A stretch of DNA of 64,000 nucleotides from Mycobacterium sp. KBS0706 (lineage in GTDB: Bacteria > Pseudomonadota > Alphaproteobacteria > DSM-16000 > Inquilinaceae), in contig NZ_VCCH02000009.1 of the NCBI RefSeq assembly GCF_005938675.2, positions 1 through 64,000 on the forward strand, in the 5' to 3' direction. Shown piece after piece: positions 44,125 to 54,156 of this stretch (within the stretch, counting starts at the first letter, position 1; each line of letters begins with the position of its first letter). A program made the position numbers and the translations under genes. Below the pieces are notes generated by a model that saw only the letters and a program-made list of their open reading frames with translations, did not search any database and was not told where the DNA came from.

Positions 44125-44969
44125 CCAGCGCGACCGACGACCTGCCCGCGGCCCGGCTGCAGCAATGGGAGGAGACGGCGATCGAGTTCGCCAGGCTCGC
44201 CGGGGCCGAGATCGTCGCCTCGGTCGGCCGGACCTTCAGCGTCCGGTACAAGACCGGGGCCGGGCAGGGGGATGATCTCCTGTTCCGGGATCCGGTGTCG
44301 GAGGTGGACCAGCGGGTGGAATCCCTGATCCGGCTGCGCCTGGCCGAGCTGTATCCCGACCATGGCATCATCGGCGAGGAGATGGAGGACCATCCGGCGG
44401 GGCCCGACAGCCCGGTCTGGGCGATCGACCCGGTCGACGGAACCACCAATTTCGTCAATGGCTTGCCGCTGTTTGCTGCCTCGATCGGCCTGCTGCACCG
44501 CGGCCGGCCGGTGATCGGTGCGGTGTGGTGCTCGACCAGCCACGCCCTGCGCTCCGGCGTCTATCACGCCTGCGGCAGCGGCCCGCTGAGCTTCGATGGG
44601 GCCAAGTTGGAGGTCGGCCCGAACCCGGCGGTGCGCCGGCGCCTGGCGGGCGAGCCGCGCCTCGATCCCGGCACGGTACTGCCCTGGGAAACCCGCAAGA
44701 CCGGCTCCGCCGCCATCGAATGCGCCTTCGTGGCGGCCGGGCTGCTGGAGGTGGCGCGGTTCGAGCGGCCGAATGTCTGGGACGTCGCCGGCGGGCTGTG
44801 CCTGGTCACCGCCGGCGGCGGCACGGCCTTCACGCTGTCGGACAAGGAGCGGGGCTGGGAGCGCTTCACCAGCTTCGGCGACGATCCCCGCAGCTGGCGC
44901 GGGCAGCTCGTGATCGGGCCCGAGGCCGCCGCCATCCGCCGCAAGGACGCTGCTGCGGATGCAGCATGA
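44121..44969 (+). CDS. Inositol monophosphatase family protein
   Basis: 282 aa Mg-dependent phosphatase. Metal motifs DPVSEVDQRVE, GIIGEEMED, WAIDPVDGTTNF and C-terminal NVWDVAGGLCLVTAGGG are in place. Such proteins hydrolyse inositol-1-phosphate, histidinol phosphate or PAP. Translationally coupled to the lipid-kinase-like gene. Confidence 0.92.
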   Translation: MTSATDDLPAARLQQWEETAIEFARLAGAEIVASVGRTFSVRYKTGAGQGDDLLFRDPVSEVDQRVESLIRLRLAELYPDHGIIGEEMEDHPAGPDSPVWAIDPVDGTTNFVNGLPLFAASIGLLHRGRPVIGAVWCSTSHALRSGVYHACGSGPLSFDGAKLEVGPNPAVRRRLAGEPRLDPGTVLPWETRKTGSAAIECAFVAAGLLEVARFERPNVWDVAGGLCLVTAGGGTAFTLSDKERGWERFTSFGDDPRSWRGQLVIGPEAAAIRRKDAAADAA

Positions 44970-45189
44970 TCCGCATGATCCGCGCATCGTCTTTTGTATC
45001 AATGCCTTGTAGAGTGACGTTGATGCCATGGCGGTAAGCGGGTTTGAGGATCACTCTCATTTTCCATAATATATATTATCCGACTTTTCTACTAGATTAC
45101 CCCTGCCGCGTTTTATCCGGGCTCCGTCCTCGACAAACGGCAACCGCCTCTTCTGCTCTGCCTCATAGAGCGTTGATTTCGTGCGTGAA
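44970..45189. other. Intergenic region with AT-rich palindrome
   Basis: 220 bp between the phosphatase gene and a converging gene remnant. It holds the 14-bp perfect palindrome ATAATATATATTAT (45066-45079), exceptional in this GC-rich DNA. No gene supported. Confidence 0.6.
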
Positions 45190-45441
45190 TCACGAAGCTC
45201 GCGCCGGAGAATCCGCAACCAGGCGATCCGCCCTGTCATCGTCGCTCAGCGACACCAGATGGCCGGCGGCGGCGTTGGCGCGCCGGATGGCGTCCTGCAG
45301 CGGCAGGCCTCGGGCCAAGCCGGCGGCGAGCACGCCGATGAAGCAGTCGCCAGCACCATGCGTCGACCGCACCGCGGTCGCGACGGCGACGACCTGGCCG
45401 CTTCCGTCAGGCGACGCATAAGCGACGCCGGCGCCCCCCAC
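45190..45441 (-). pseudogene. 3' remnant of a PfkB-family sugar kinase gene
   Basis: 83 codons read GGAGVAYASPDGSG, then HGAGDCFIGVLAAGLARGLPL and DAIRRANAAAGHLVS, which are the anion-hole/catalytic GAGD region and C-terminal helix of ribokinase-like enzymes. The first two thirds of such a kinase are missing, and the upstream frame is closed by TGA. It overlaps, in another frame, the 3' end of the baeRF-type gene, marking a deletion joint near 45440. Confidence 0.75.
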
Positions 45442-46064
45442 GGCGCCGGGTCACCGGCCAAGTGCCGGCGCACCGTGTTGACGGAGTGGCGGACATAGTC
45501 GACGAGCTGGGTCTTGTGCAGTTCCGCCGGGCTCTCATAGCTGTGCCGCGTCGCCGAAGTCGCCTCGCCGGCGTCGCCGCGCCCGGGCGCATTGGCCCGG
45601 CTCGTGATCTCGGCGTCGGTCTGCGCTGCCACCTCGCTCAGCGACTGCGGCAGGCCGGACGGCGTGGTCTCGCGCGAACTCTCGGGTGTCGCCTCGATCA
45701 GGCGAGTGCCGCCGGCGCTCATGGCCAGGATGTGAAAGCGCTTGCCTGCGCTCAGCCGGTCGAGGATCGGGCGCAGCAGGAAGCGGTGGCCGACCGCGCT
45801 GATGTCCTGCGGCGGCGCCTCGCCCAGCGGCAGGGTCTCGACCCGGTCCTCCGTCAGGAACAGCGCGAAGCCGGGGTCGAGGGCGGCGAAATCGGTGCCG
45901 GACAGCGCCTGCTCGCCAGCGGCCAGCAAGGTCCGCCGACGCTCGGGCGTCAGGTCGCAGCCCTCCAGCCGCTGCTCCAGCGTCTGCCGCAGATGCCGGA
46001 GCGCGGCCAGGAGCCACTCGCGATCCTCGGGAGAAATGGCGATATCGGCGGTCTTTCCCGGCAT
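45246..46064 (-). CDS. Truncated baeRF-type protein (bacterial homologue of eRF1-like release factors) with a foreign C-terminus
   Basis: 272 codons. The first about 205 residues resemble the baeRF group (ALDPGFALFLTEDRVETLP, HRFLLRPILDRLSAGKRFH, ILAMSAGGTRLIEATPE, LVDYVRHSVNTVRRHLAGD). After LAGDPAPWGA the frame enters DNA whose real coding register belongs to a PfkB kinase, giving an Arg/Pro/Ser-rich nonsense tail. The C-terminal half of the expected domain is missing, so the protein is probably non-functional or altered. It follows the DUF2934 gene by 18 bp. baeRF proteins are thought to act on ribosomes under stress; function here is uncertain. Confidence 0.65.
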   Translation of the reverse strand: MPGKTADIAISPEDREWLLAALRHLRQTLEQRLEGCDLTPERRRTLLAAGEQALSGTDFAALDPGFALFLTEDRVETLPLGEAPPQDISAVGHRFLLRPILDRLSAGKRFHILAMSAGGTRLIEATPESSRETTPSGLPQSLSEVAAQTDAEITSRANAPGRGDAGEATSATRHSYESPAELHKTQLVDYVRHSVNTVRRHLAGDPAPWGAPASLMRRLTEAARSSPSRPRCGRRMVLATASSACSPPAWPEACRCRTPSGAPTPPPAIWCR

Positions 46065-46082
46065 AGCGGCGATCCTCTGCAG

Positions 46083-46388
46083 TCAGCTTCGGCCGGCGGG
46101 GCGGCGGGCCCGCCGCTTCGGGTAGGCCTGACGCTCGCCCTGGTCGGTGCGCCCGGGCAGGTCGCCCAGGCTCTCCACCGCCTCGATCGGCTCGACCGGC
46201 TCGGGATGGATGACCTCCTCCCCCTCGGTCGCGACCGGGTTGGGCTTGGTCGCGTCGCGCTGGTTGTCTTCGATCGCGACCAGCTCGCGCGCCATGTCCC
46301 AGTGCGCCTCCTCCCGTCCGGAGGGGCAGCCCTCCTCGACCCAGATGCGGTGGGCGTGCTCGCGGATGCGCTGTTCCAGGTCGTCCAT
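46083..46388 (-). CDS. DUF2934 domain protein
   Basis: 101 aa. N-terminal DUF2934 motif (IREHAHRIWVEEGCPSGREEAHWDMA), acidic middle and Arg-rich tail. AGGAGAG precedes ATG 46388. Small DUF2934 proteins are frequent in stress-related loci of alphaproteobacteria; molecular role unknown. An EcfG-like promoter lies 46 bp upstream; likely co-transcribed with the baeRF-type gene. Confidence 0.85.
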   Translation of the reverse strand: MDDLEQRIREHAHRIWVEEGCPSGREEAHWDMARELVAIEDNQRDATKPNPVATEGEEVIHPEPVEPIEAVESLGDLPGRTDQGERQAYPKRRARRPAGRS

Positions 46389-46433
46389 CGCCGCTCTCCT
46401 GCGGGGTCTTCGAAGGAAGACCCTCGTCACGCG

Positions 46434-46459
46434 AACAGGCGCGACGAACGGGAGGTTCC
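46434..46459 (-). promoter_or_regulatory. EcfG-type promoter of the DUF2934 gene
   Basis: Minus-strand GGAAC (46459-46455), 17 bases, TGTT (46437-46434), one base off the CGTT -10 consensus. 46 bp before the DUF2934 start and at the 3' edge of the preceding receiver gene. Confidence 0.5.
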
Positions 46460-46461
46460 GG

Positions 46462-46827
46462 CTATCCGTCGCCGGCGATTTCGCCGATCACTGCGGCCAG
46501 CTCGTCCTGGGTATAGGGCTTGGACAGCAACCGGGACTGCGGGACGCCGAGCCGGGCGCAATCCTCCGGCCCGGCCTGGCCGCTGGTGTAGATCACCCGG
46601 ATGCGAGGGTGGATCTCGCGCACCGCCCTGGCGACCGTCCAGCCGTCCGGGCCGGGCGGCATGTTGATGTCGGTGAACAGGATCTCCAGCACCGGCGCAG
46701 CCCTGGCCGCGGCGATCGCCGCCTCGCCGCCGGTCGCCGACAGCGGCTGCAGCCCAAGGCTCTGGGCCGCGTCCTCCGCCATCATCCGCACGAAGGGCTC
46801 GTCTTCCACGATCAGGATCGCGGCCAT
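46462..46827 (-). CDS. Single-domain response regulator
   Basis: 121 aa CheY-like receiver, no output domain. Acidic pocket VEDEPF, Asp53 in LFTDINMPPGPDGW, Thr/Ser in IYTSGQ, Lys in LLSKPYTQ. It is downstream of and co-oriented with the HWE kinase gene and may be its phosphorylation partner. An EcfG-consensus promoter precedes it. Confidence 0.92.
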   Translation of the reverse strand: MAAILIVEDEPFVRMMAEDAAQSLGLQPLSATGGEAAIAAARAAPVLEILFTDINMPPGPDGWTVARAVREIHPRIRVIYTSGQAGPEDCARLGVPQSRLLSKPYTQDELAAVIGEIAGDG

Positions 46828-46876
46828 GCCGTCGCCCCTCAGTCAGCACCGGCCGGCAAACGCCGGCTATGCAGAG

Positions 46877-46901
46877 AACGGCTTATCCACGGCCCGGTTC
46901 C
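46877..46901 (-). promoter_or_regulatory. EcfG-type promoter of the single-domain response regulator
   Basis: Minus-strand GGAAC (46901-46897), 16 bases, CGTT (46880-46877): a full match to GGAAC-N16/17-CGTT, 50 bp before the start codon. A small hairpin (GCCGGC-AAAC-GCCGGC, 46852-46867) lies between it and the gene. Confidence 0.65.
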
Positions 46902-46932
46902 GTGGATACGACCAAAGTCCCGAGAGCCGCCG

Positions 46933-48393
46933 TCACCCGGCCAGGCGATCCAGCGGCATGGTCATCAGGATGGTCAGGCCCTCGGCGTCCCAGCGGCGCG
47001 CGATCTGGCCCTGGAGCTGGCCCTTGATGGTGCCGTCGACCAGCCAGGTGCCGAAGCCCTCGCCATTGGCCGCGCCGTCGGCCGGCGGGCCGCCCCGCTC
47101 CGCCCAGCTCAGCGACAGCACGTCGTCCTCGACCGTCCAGACGATGGCGATCCGGCCAGCCGCCGTGGACAGGGCGCCGTATTTGGCCGCATTGGTTGCC
47201 AGCTCGTGCAGCAGCAGCGCCAGGCTGGTCACCGCATGGCCGCCGACCGCCACCTCCGGCCCGGCAATGGTGATGCGCCCGGCGGTGCCTTCCTCGAAGG
47301 CCGAGACGATGGTGCGCGCCAGAGCCGCGAGCGTGGTCGGCGTCACCGCCTGCTCGCTGCGCAGATCCGGCAGGGTCAGCTCATGCGCCCGGGCCAGGGT
47401 GCCGAGCCGGTTCCGCACCTGCTCCGCCAGCGCCTCCGGCGACCGCGCGGTCCGGGCGCTGAGGGTGACGACGGCGCCGGCCAGCGCGAACAGGTTTTTG
47501 ACCCGGTGGCTCATCTCCCGCAGCAGCAGGACCTGGCGCTCCCGGGCCCGCTGCCGCTCGGTGATGTCGCGGGCGATCTTCGAGGCACCGACGATCTCGC
47601 CCGTCCGGCTTCGGATCGGCGAGATCGTCAGCGAGATCTCGATCAGGCTGCCGTCCTTGCGGCGGCGGATCGTATCGAAATGCTCGACACGCTCGCCCCG
47701 GCGGATGCGGGCCAGGATCTCCGGCTCCTCGTCCAGCCGGTCCGCCGGGATCAGGATCGTGATCGGCTGGCCGATCGCTTCCGCTGGGGTATAGCCGAAC
47801 AGCCGCTCGGCCCCGCGGTTCCAGTTCGTGATGATGCCGTTGAGGTCCTTGGCGACGATCGCGTCGTCGGAGGATTCGACGATCGCGGCCAGTCGCTGCG
47901 CCGCCTGCTCGCCGATGGCGCGATCCTCGGCCGCATCCAGCGCCTGCTGCTCGGCGCGGTGCCGGTCCGAGATGTCGACCAGCATGTTCACGGCGCCGGT
48001 CAGGCGCCCCTCGGCGTCGAACAGCGGCGTCGGATAGGGGATGAACGGCACCCGCGTGCCGTCCGGGCGCTCGGCCACCGCCTCCATGCCCCGGATCGCC
48101 TTCCCTTGCTTCAGCGCCACCGCCATCGGGCATTCGTCGTGGGGCAGCGGCGTGCCGTCCGGCCAATACAGCTTCCAGGAGCCGCAGAACTCGCTCGTCC
48201 CCAGCTCTGGGCGGCAGCCCCACAGCGCCGCTGCGGCCTCGTTGTAGAAGGTGATGCGCCCGGCAGCGTCGGTGATGTAGATCGCGGCCGGAAGCGCCTG
48301 CAGAATCTCCTGCGCCGCGCGTTCTCCGGCCGGGACGGCCGGCGCTGCAGTCTGTGGGGTCGCAGGCAAAGCGGCCTGGTTATCGGCCTTCAT
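46933..48393 (-). CDS. PAS-PAS HWE-family sensor histidine kinase
   Basis: 486 aa, no membrane segments. PAS1 about 25-145, PAS2 about 165-280, then an HWE-type kinase core: LLREMSHRVKNLFAL with His296, N-box LHELATNAAKYGALS, and WAERGGP (the W-x-E motif that names the family). HWE kinases commonly feed the PhyR/EcfG general stress pathway or single receivers. Co-oriented with the CheY-like gene. The palindromic GGAAC...GTTCC element lies about 120 bp upstream. Confidence 0.93.
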   Translation of the reverse strand: MKADNQAALPATPQTAAPAVPAGERAAQEILQALPAAIYITDAAGRITFYNEAAAALWGCRPELGTSEFCGSWKLYWPDGTPLPHDECPMAVALKQGKAIRGMEAVAERPDGTRVPFIPYPTPLFDAEGRLTGAVNMLVDISDRHRAEQQALDAAEDRAIGEQAAQRLAAIVESSDDAIVAKDLNGIITNWNRGAERLFGYTPAEAIGQPITILIPADRLDEEPEILARIRRGERVEHFDTIRRRKDGSLIEISLTISPIRSRTGEIVGASKIARDITERQRARERQVLLLREMSHRVKNLFALAGAVVTLSARTARSPEALAEQVRNRLGTLARAHELTLPDLRSEQAVTPTTLAALARTIVSAFEEGTAGRITIAGPEVAVGGHAVTSLALLLHELATNAAKYGALSTAAGRIAIVWTVEDDVLSLSWAERGGPPADGAANGEGFGTWLVDGTIKGQLQGQIARRWDAEGLTILMTMPLDRLAG

Positions 48394-48510
48394 TCGGTGC
48401 CCTCTGAAAACAGGTCTGCCCCACGCCGAAGCCGATGGGGAGTGAGGGCCGCCATAACCAGCCGGCCACGCTTCGTTAAATCTAGCTTAGCACGACGCAG
48501 GCCTCAACAT

Positions 48511-48538
48511 GGGAACGACGCAAAAGGCGCTGGTTCCC
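48511..48538. promoter_or_regulatory. Palindromic GGGAAC-N16-GTTCCC element between divergent signalling genes
   Basis: GGGAAC and GTTCCC are exact inverted copies. On each strand this reads GGAAC-N15-(C/G)GTT, one base shorter than the EcfG spacing, so it could be a weak bidirectional EcfG promoter or an operator for the Crp/Fnr-type protein encoded on the right. Confidence 0.4.
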
Positions 48539-48699
48539 GGCGGCCAAACACCAGATGAATTAACATATGATACTTTCGAGGTCTGTATTCCTGTGTGCGA
48601 ATTCCGGCCTCCGGCAAAACGAGAATGCTGCACCCGGAACCCTTGACGCGCCCGTACGTTGATCAATCCGTCGACGCTCCAACTCGCAGGGCTGGATCC

Positions 48700-49884
48700 A
48701 TGCCGTTCCGGGTCGCCGCGCCTCCCGCATCTTCCGGATCCCCATCACCGGCGGACGTGGTCCGGCCGAGCCGCCGCGACGCGCATGCCGCGGCGCGTCC
48801 GCAACTCGATTTTCTCGCCCCGGCGGTCCGGTCGCGGCTGGCCGGCGAGGAGCAGCGTCGCCTGGCGAAGGGCGAGCGGACCGATTGGGGCGACCGCGAT
48901 TGCCTCCACCTCCTCCGCTCCGGCTGGATGGCGCAGTTCCGCACCCTGACCGACGGCCGGCGTCACGTCCTGCGCTTCCTGATGCCCGGCGACCTGGTCG
49001 GGGTGACCTCGCAATTCTCCGGATCGGCTCCCGCGCCCGCCGTCGCCCTGACCGACGCCCGGGTGACGAGGGTCCCGGTCGCGGAGCTGATCGACCCCGC
49101 CTCGGCCGCCGCCCTTCGCCAGTTCTGCGTTGCCCTGGCGATGGAGAACGTGCAGGCGCACGAGACCCTGCTGTCGCTGGGGTGCCTCAATGCCGAGGAA
49201 CGCCTGGCCGCGCTTCTCCTCAGTCTGTTCGAACGGGCCTGGGCCCGGGATCTCGTCAGCGACCGCGGCCTGCGGCTGCCGCTGACCCAGCAGGACATCG
49301 CCGACGCCCTCGGGATCTCGCCGGTCCACACCAACCGGATGGTGATGAAGCTGCAGCGCGACGGGCTGATCCGGCTGAAGGCCGAATGGCTGCAGATCCT
49401 CGACGGGTCCGGGCTCGAGGCAGTGGCGCAATGGTCGCGGCCGATGGCCTGGACCAAAGGATCCGATCACGGGTCCGAGCGGCCGGCCGAGGGCATTCGC
49501 CGTGCGCCGCGCCCGATGGCGCCGTCGCCGCTGGAGCGCACCGCCCGGCGCATCCTGGTGGTCGAGGACGATCAGATCCTGGCGCTGCAGATGCAGGCCA
49601 TCCTCAGCTCGCTCGGCTTCGAGGTGCTGGGCCCGGCCGGCTCGCTCGAGGCCGGCCTGCGCCTGGCCGAAGCGAGCGAAGTCGACGCCGCCGTTCTCGA
49701 CGTCCGGCTCGATCAGGGCCAGCGGGTCTTCCCGGTGGCGCGGACGCTGCAGCGCCGCAGCATCCCCTTCTCCTTCATGACCGGCTACACCGATCCGGAG
49801 CTCGAGGGCTTCGCGGCCCCGGTGCTCAAGAAGCCGATCGAGAGCGGCAGCGTCGCCGCCGTGATCGAACAGCTCATCCACTGA
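48700..49884 (+). CDS. Crp/Fnr-type regulator fused to a C-terminal receiver domain
   Basis: 394 aa. Cyclic-nucleotide-type sensor (about 40-160; LHLLRSGWMAQFRTLTDGRRH, LMPGDLVG), winged helix (about 165-240; LPLTQQDIADALGISPVHTNRMVMKL), a linker, then a receiver domain (about 280-394) with ILVVEDDQ, Asp in AAVLDVRLDQG and Lys in VLKKPIES. No N-terminal Fe-S cysteine cluster. The frame is continuous with no sign of error. An upstream in-frame start at 48595 exists. Crp/Fnr proteins rarely carry receivers, so phosphorylation may modulate DNA binding here. Divergent from the HWE kinase gene. Confidence 0.87.
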   Translation: MPFRVAAPPASSGSPSPADVVRPSRRDAHAAARPQLDFLAPAVRSRLAGEEQRRLAKGERTDWGDRDCLHLLRSGWMAQFRTLTDGRRHVLRFLMPGDLVGVTSQFSGSAPAPAVALTDARVTRVPVAELIDPASAAALRQFCVALAMENVQAHETLLSLGCLNAEERLAALLLSLFERAWARDLVSDRGLRLPLTQQDIADALGISPVHTNRMVMKLQRDGLIRLKAEWLQILDGSGLEAVAQWSRPMAWTKGSDHGSERPAEGIRRAPRPMAPSPLERTARRILVVEDDQILALQMQAILSSLGFEVLGPAGSLEAGLRLAEASEVDAAVLDVRLDQGQRVFPVARTLQRRSIPFSFMTGYTDPELEGFAAPVLKKPIESGSVAAVIEQLIH

Positions 49885-49909
49885 GATCTCTCCGGCCGCA
49901 GGTCCTCTA

Positions 49910-50069
49910 CTCCGTCATTGCGAGGAGGCGAAGCCGACGAAGCAATCCAGGGCCACGCCAGACGGCTCTGGATTGCTTCGCTACGCTAACAAGTAACTGA
50001 CCGCTCAGGCGGCTCGTTACATCAAGGGCGGGTCGGCCGCCGGCCGGTGCTAAACTCGCAATGACGGAG
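49910..50069. repeat. REP-like GTCATTGCGAG element interrupted by a small insertion
   Basis: Outer arms CTCCGTCATTGCGAG (49910) and CTCGCAATGACGGAG (50055) and inner arms CGAAGCAATCCAG / CTGGATTGCTTCG. The right arm is split after GCTTCGCTACGCT by about 65 bp that carries its own hairpin (GTAAC...CCGC-TCAG-GCGG...GTTAC) and is bordered by GCTAA direct repeats. Confidence 0.75.
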
Positions 50070-50109
50070 GCAGGATTCCGAAAGGATCTCGGGAGCGCCC
50101 GTCCGCCAT

Positions 50110-50661
50110 TCAGCGCAGGCCGGACAGGATGGTCTGGGCCTCGTCGAGATGGTGCCGGACGATCGGGGTCAGCTCCGACGCCACTGCCTTCAGCTTCGGG
50201 TCGCTGCCGCTTTCGCCGTAGCTCTGCTGCAGCTCCAGCGCTTCCCGATGCCCTTCGACCTGGCCTTCCATGTACTGATGGTCGAACTCGGTGCGCGGGA
50301 CCGACCGCAGCGCGGCCAGCGTCTCCTGATGCTGCGGATCGAGCGCGGTCGGGAACGGGATCGGCGGATTCGATGCCATCGCGGCGCTGCGGATCTTCCT
50401 GTCGGCCTCGGTATGGTCACTGACCATCATCCGGGCGAAGCTCCGGACCTCAGGGCTGCGGGCCCGCCGGGTTGCGAGCTTGCCGGCCTCGACCTCGAAC
50501 AATCCGCTCTGGCCCGCGGTCTGCACATAGTTGGCCGGGTCGATCTGGGGCGCCGGCGCCAGCGATGCCAGCATCTGCGCCGGCTCGCTGTCCCGGCTGC
50601 AGCCTCCGAGCGCGAGGGCGCCTGCGATCGCCGTTGCGGACAGCATGAGGACGGCCTTCAT
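50110..50661 (-). CDS. DUF4142 lipoprotein
   Basis: 183 aa. Lipobox ALGGC, then a four-helix DUF4142 domain (AGQSGLFEVEAGKLATRRA, RSFARMMVSDHTEADRKI, and HHLDEAQTIL). DUF4142 proteins are stress-related and ferritin-like in fold. An EcfG-consensus sequence 40 bp upstream (GGAAC-N17-CGTT) supports stress control. Confidence 0.92.
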   Translation of the reverse strand: MKAVLMLSATAIAGALALGGCSRDSEPAQMLASLAPAPQIDPANYVQTAGQSGLFEVEAGKLATRRARSPEVRSFARMMVSDHTEADRKIRSAAMASNPPIPFPTALDPQHQETLAALRSVPRTEFDHQYMEGQVEGHREALELQQSYGESGSDPKLKAVASELTPIVRHHLDEAQTILSGLR

Positions 50662-50700
50662 CGTGAATCTCCCTGTCTGGGTCGGGAATGCACGATGCCA

Positions 50701-50726
50701 ACGAGACAGGATGGCCCCGCGTTCCG
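50701..50726 (-). promoter_or_regulatory. EcfG-type promoter of the DUF4142 gene
   Basis: Minus-strand GGAAC (50726-50722), 17 bases, CGTT (50704-50701), full consensus, 40 bp from the DUF4142 start codon. Confidence 0.65.
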
Positions 50727-50855
50727 AAACGAACGCAGCACGCCGCTGGGCTTGCCCTGCCCTGCCCTTCGCGCCGACATATGTCGACCGGGATCGAATT
50801 CGCGCTTCGTCCCGTTTATCCGGTCGGAAGCGGTTCGCAGACAGGGGAGCCTCGA

Positions 50856-52347
50856 ATGGACGAGCATCTGGAAACCGCCCGGGTGTCCACCGGCAGCGCT
50901 GGATTGGACGACATTCTCGGCGGCGGCCTCGACCCCGACCGGATGTACCTCTACGAGGGACGGCCCGGCACCGGCAAGACCACGATCGCGCTTCAGTTCC
51001 TGCTCGACGGAATCAGTAAAGGTGAGCGCGTGCTGTTCGTGTCGCTGTCGGAGACGAAGCGCGAGCTGGAGCTGGTGGCGCAGCGTCACGGCTGGTCGCT
51101 CGACGGGATCGACGTCTTCGAGCTGGTGCCCGCGGAGACCACGCTCGACCCGGCACAGCAGGTCACCGTGTTCCATCCGGCCGAGATGGAACTCAACGAG
51201 ACGATCAACCTGATCTTCGAGCGTGTGGCCCACGCCGATCCGACCCGGGTTGTGATCGACAGCCTGTCCGAGCTGCGGCTGCTGGCGCAGAACCTGCTGC
51301 GGTACCGGCGCCAGGTGCTGGCGTTGAAGCATTTCTTCGCCAAGCGCCGCTGCACGGTGATCCTGCTCGACGACCTGACATCGGCGCAGAACGACCTGCA
51401 GCTGCATTCGATCTCCCACGGCGTCGTGCTGCTGGAGCAGCTGGCGATCGACTACGGGGGGGAGCGGCGGCGCCTGCGCGTGGTCAAGATGCGCGGCATC
51501 CCGTTTCGGGGCGGCTACCATGATTTCACCATCCAATCCGGCGGCCTGCGGATCTTCCCGCGGCTGGTCGCGGCCGAGCATCACGCGGATTTCACCGTGG
51601 AGGTGGCGCCCAGCGGCAACGCCGACCTGGATGCGCTGCTCGGCGGCGGGCTGGAGCGCGGCACCAACGCGTTGCTGATCGGTGCGGCCGGCGTCGGCAA
51701 GTCGTCGCTGGCGATCACCTTCGCCATCGCGGCGGCGCAACGTGGCGAGCATTCGGTGATCTTCGCCTTCGACGAGGGACGGGGCACGGCCGAGGCCCGC
51801 GCCCGCACGCTCGGCCTGCCGCTCGACGAAGCCCTGGCGTCGGGACGGGTCCGGTTCCGACAGGTCGACCCGGCCGAGCTGTCGCCGGGCGAATTCGCCG
51901 TCCAGGTCCGCGATGCCGTGGAGACGGACCACGCCAAGCTCATCGTCATCGACAGCCTGAACGGCTATCTCAACGCGATGCCGGACGAGCGCTTCCTCGT
52001 GCTGCAGATGCACGAGCTGCTGACCTATCTCAACCAGCAGGGCGTGCTGACGCTGGTGGTCCTGGCCCAGCACGGCTTGGTCGGGCCGCCGGAATCGCCC
52101 GTCGACATCAGCTATCTCAGCGATGCGGTGATCATGGTCCGCTACTTCGAGGCGACGGGTCGGGTCCGCCGCGCCATCTCGGTCGTCAAGAAGCGCACCG
52201 GCAACCACGAGCACACGATTCGCGAGTTCCGCCTGACCGGCGCGGGCATCCAGATCGGGCCGCCTCTTTCCGAGTTCCGGGGAATCCTGTCGGGGACGCC
52301 GGAATATGTCGGAAACCCCGGGCCGCTGATGCCCTCCGGTGAATCGG

Positions 52348-52358
<11 letters not shown>
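50856..52358 (+). CDS. KaiC-like dual-domain ATPase
   Basis: 500 aa with two RecA-type KaiC domains. Domain 1 (about 8-245): Walker A GRPGTGKTT (Lys41), Walker B VIDSLSELR. Domain 2 (about 250-480): GAAGVGKSS, and DEGRGTAEARA, VIDSLNGYLNAM. AGGGGAG precedes ATG 50856. No kaiA or kaiB is present. It overlaps by 11 bp the gene of a hybrid histidine kinase, as is common for proteobacterial KaiC homologues, suggesting a stress- or time-signalling role rather than a true clock. Confidence 0.92.
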
Positions 52359-54051
<1,693 letters not shown>

Positions 54052-54096
54052 ACGCAGGCGCACATCCGCCCGGCATGATGAACGACCTGCCAGCCT

Positions 54097-54123
54097 GGAA
54101 CCGGTCGGTTCGGCTCGCCGTTC
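54097..54123 (+). promoter_or_regulatory. EcfG-type promoter of the DUF3008 gene
   Basis: GGAAC (54097-54101), 17 spaced plus C, then GTT (CGTT 54119-54122): full consensus GGAAC-N17-CGTT, 34 bp before the start codon. Confidence 0.65.
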
Positions 54124-54156
54124 CCGATTCAGTGACCATCATTCGGAGGCATGACC

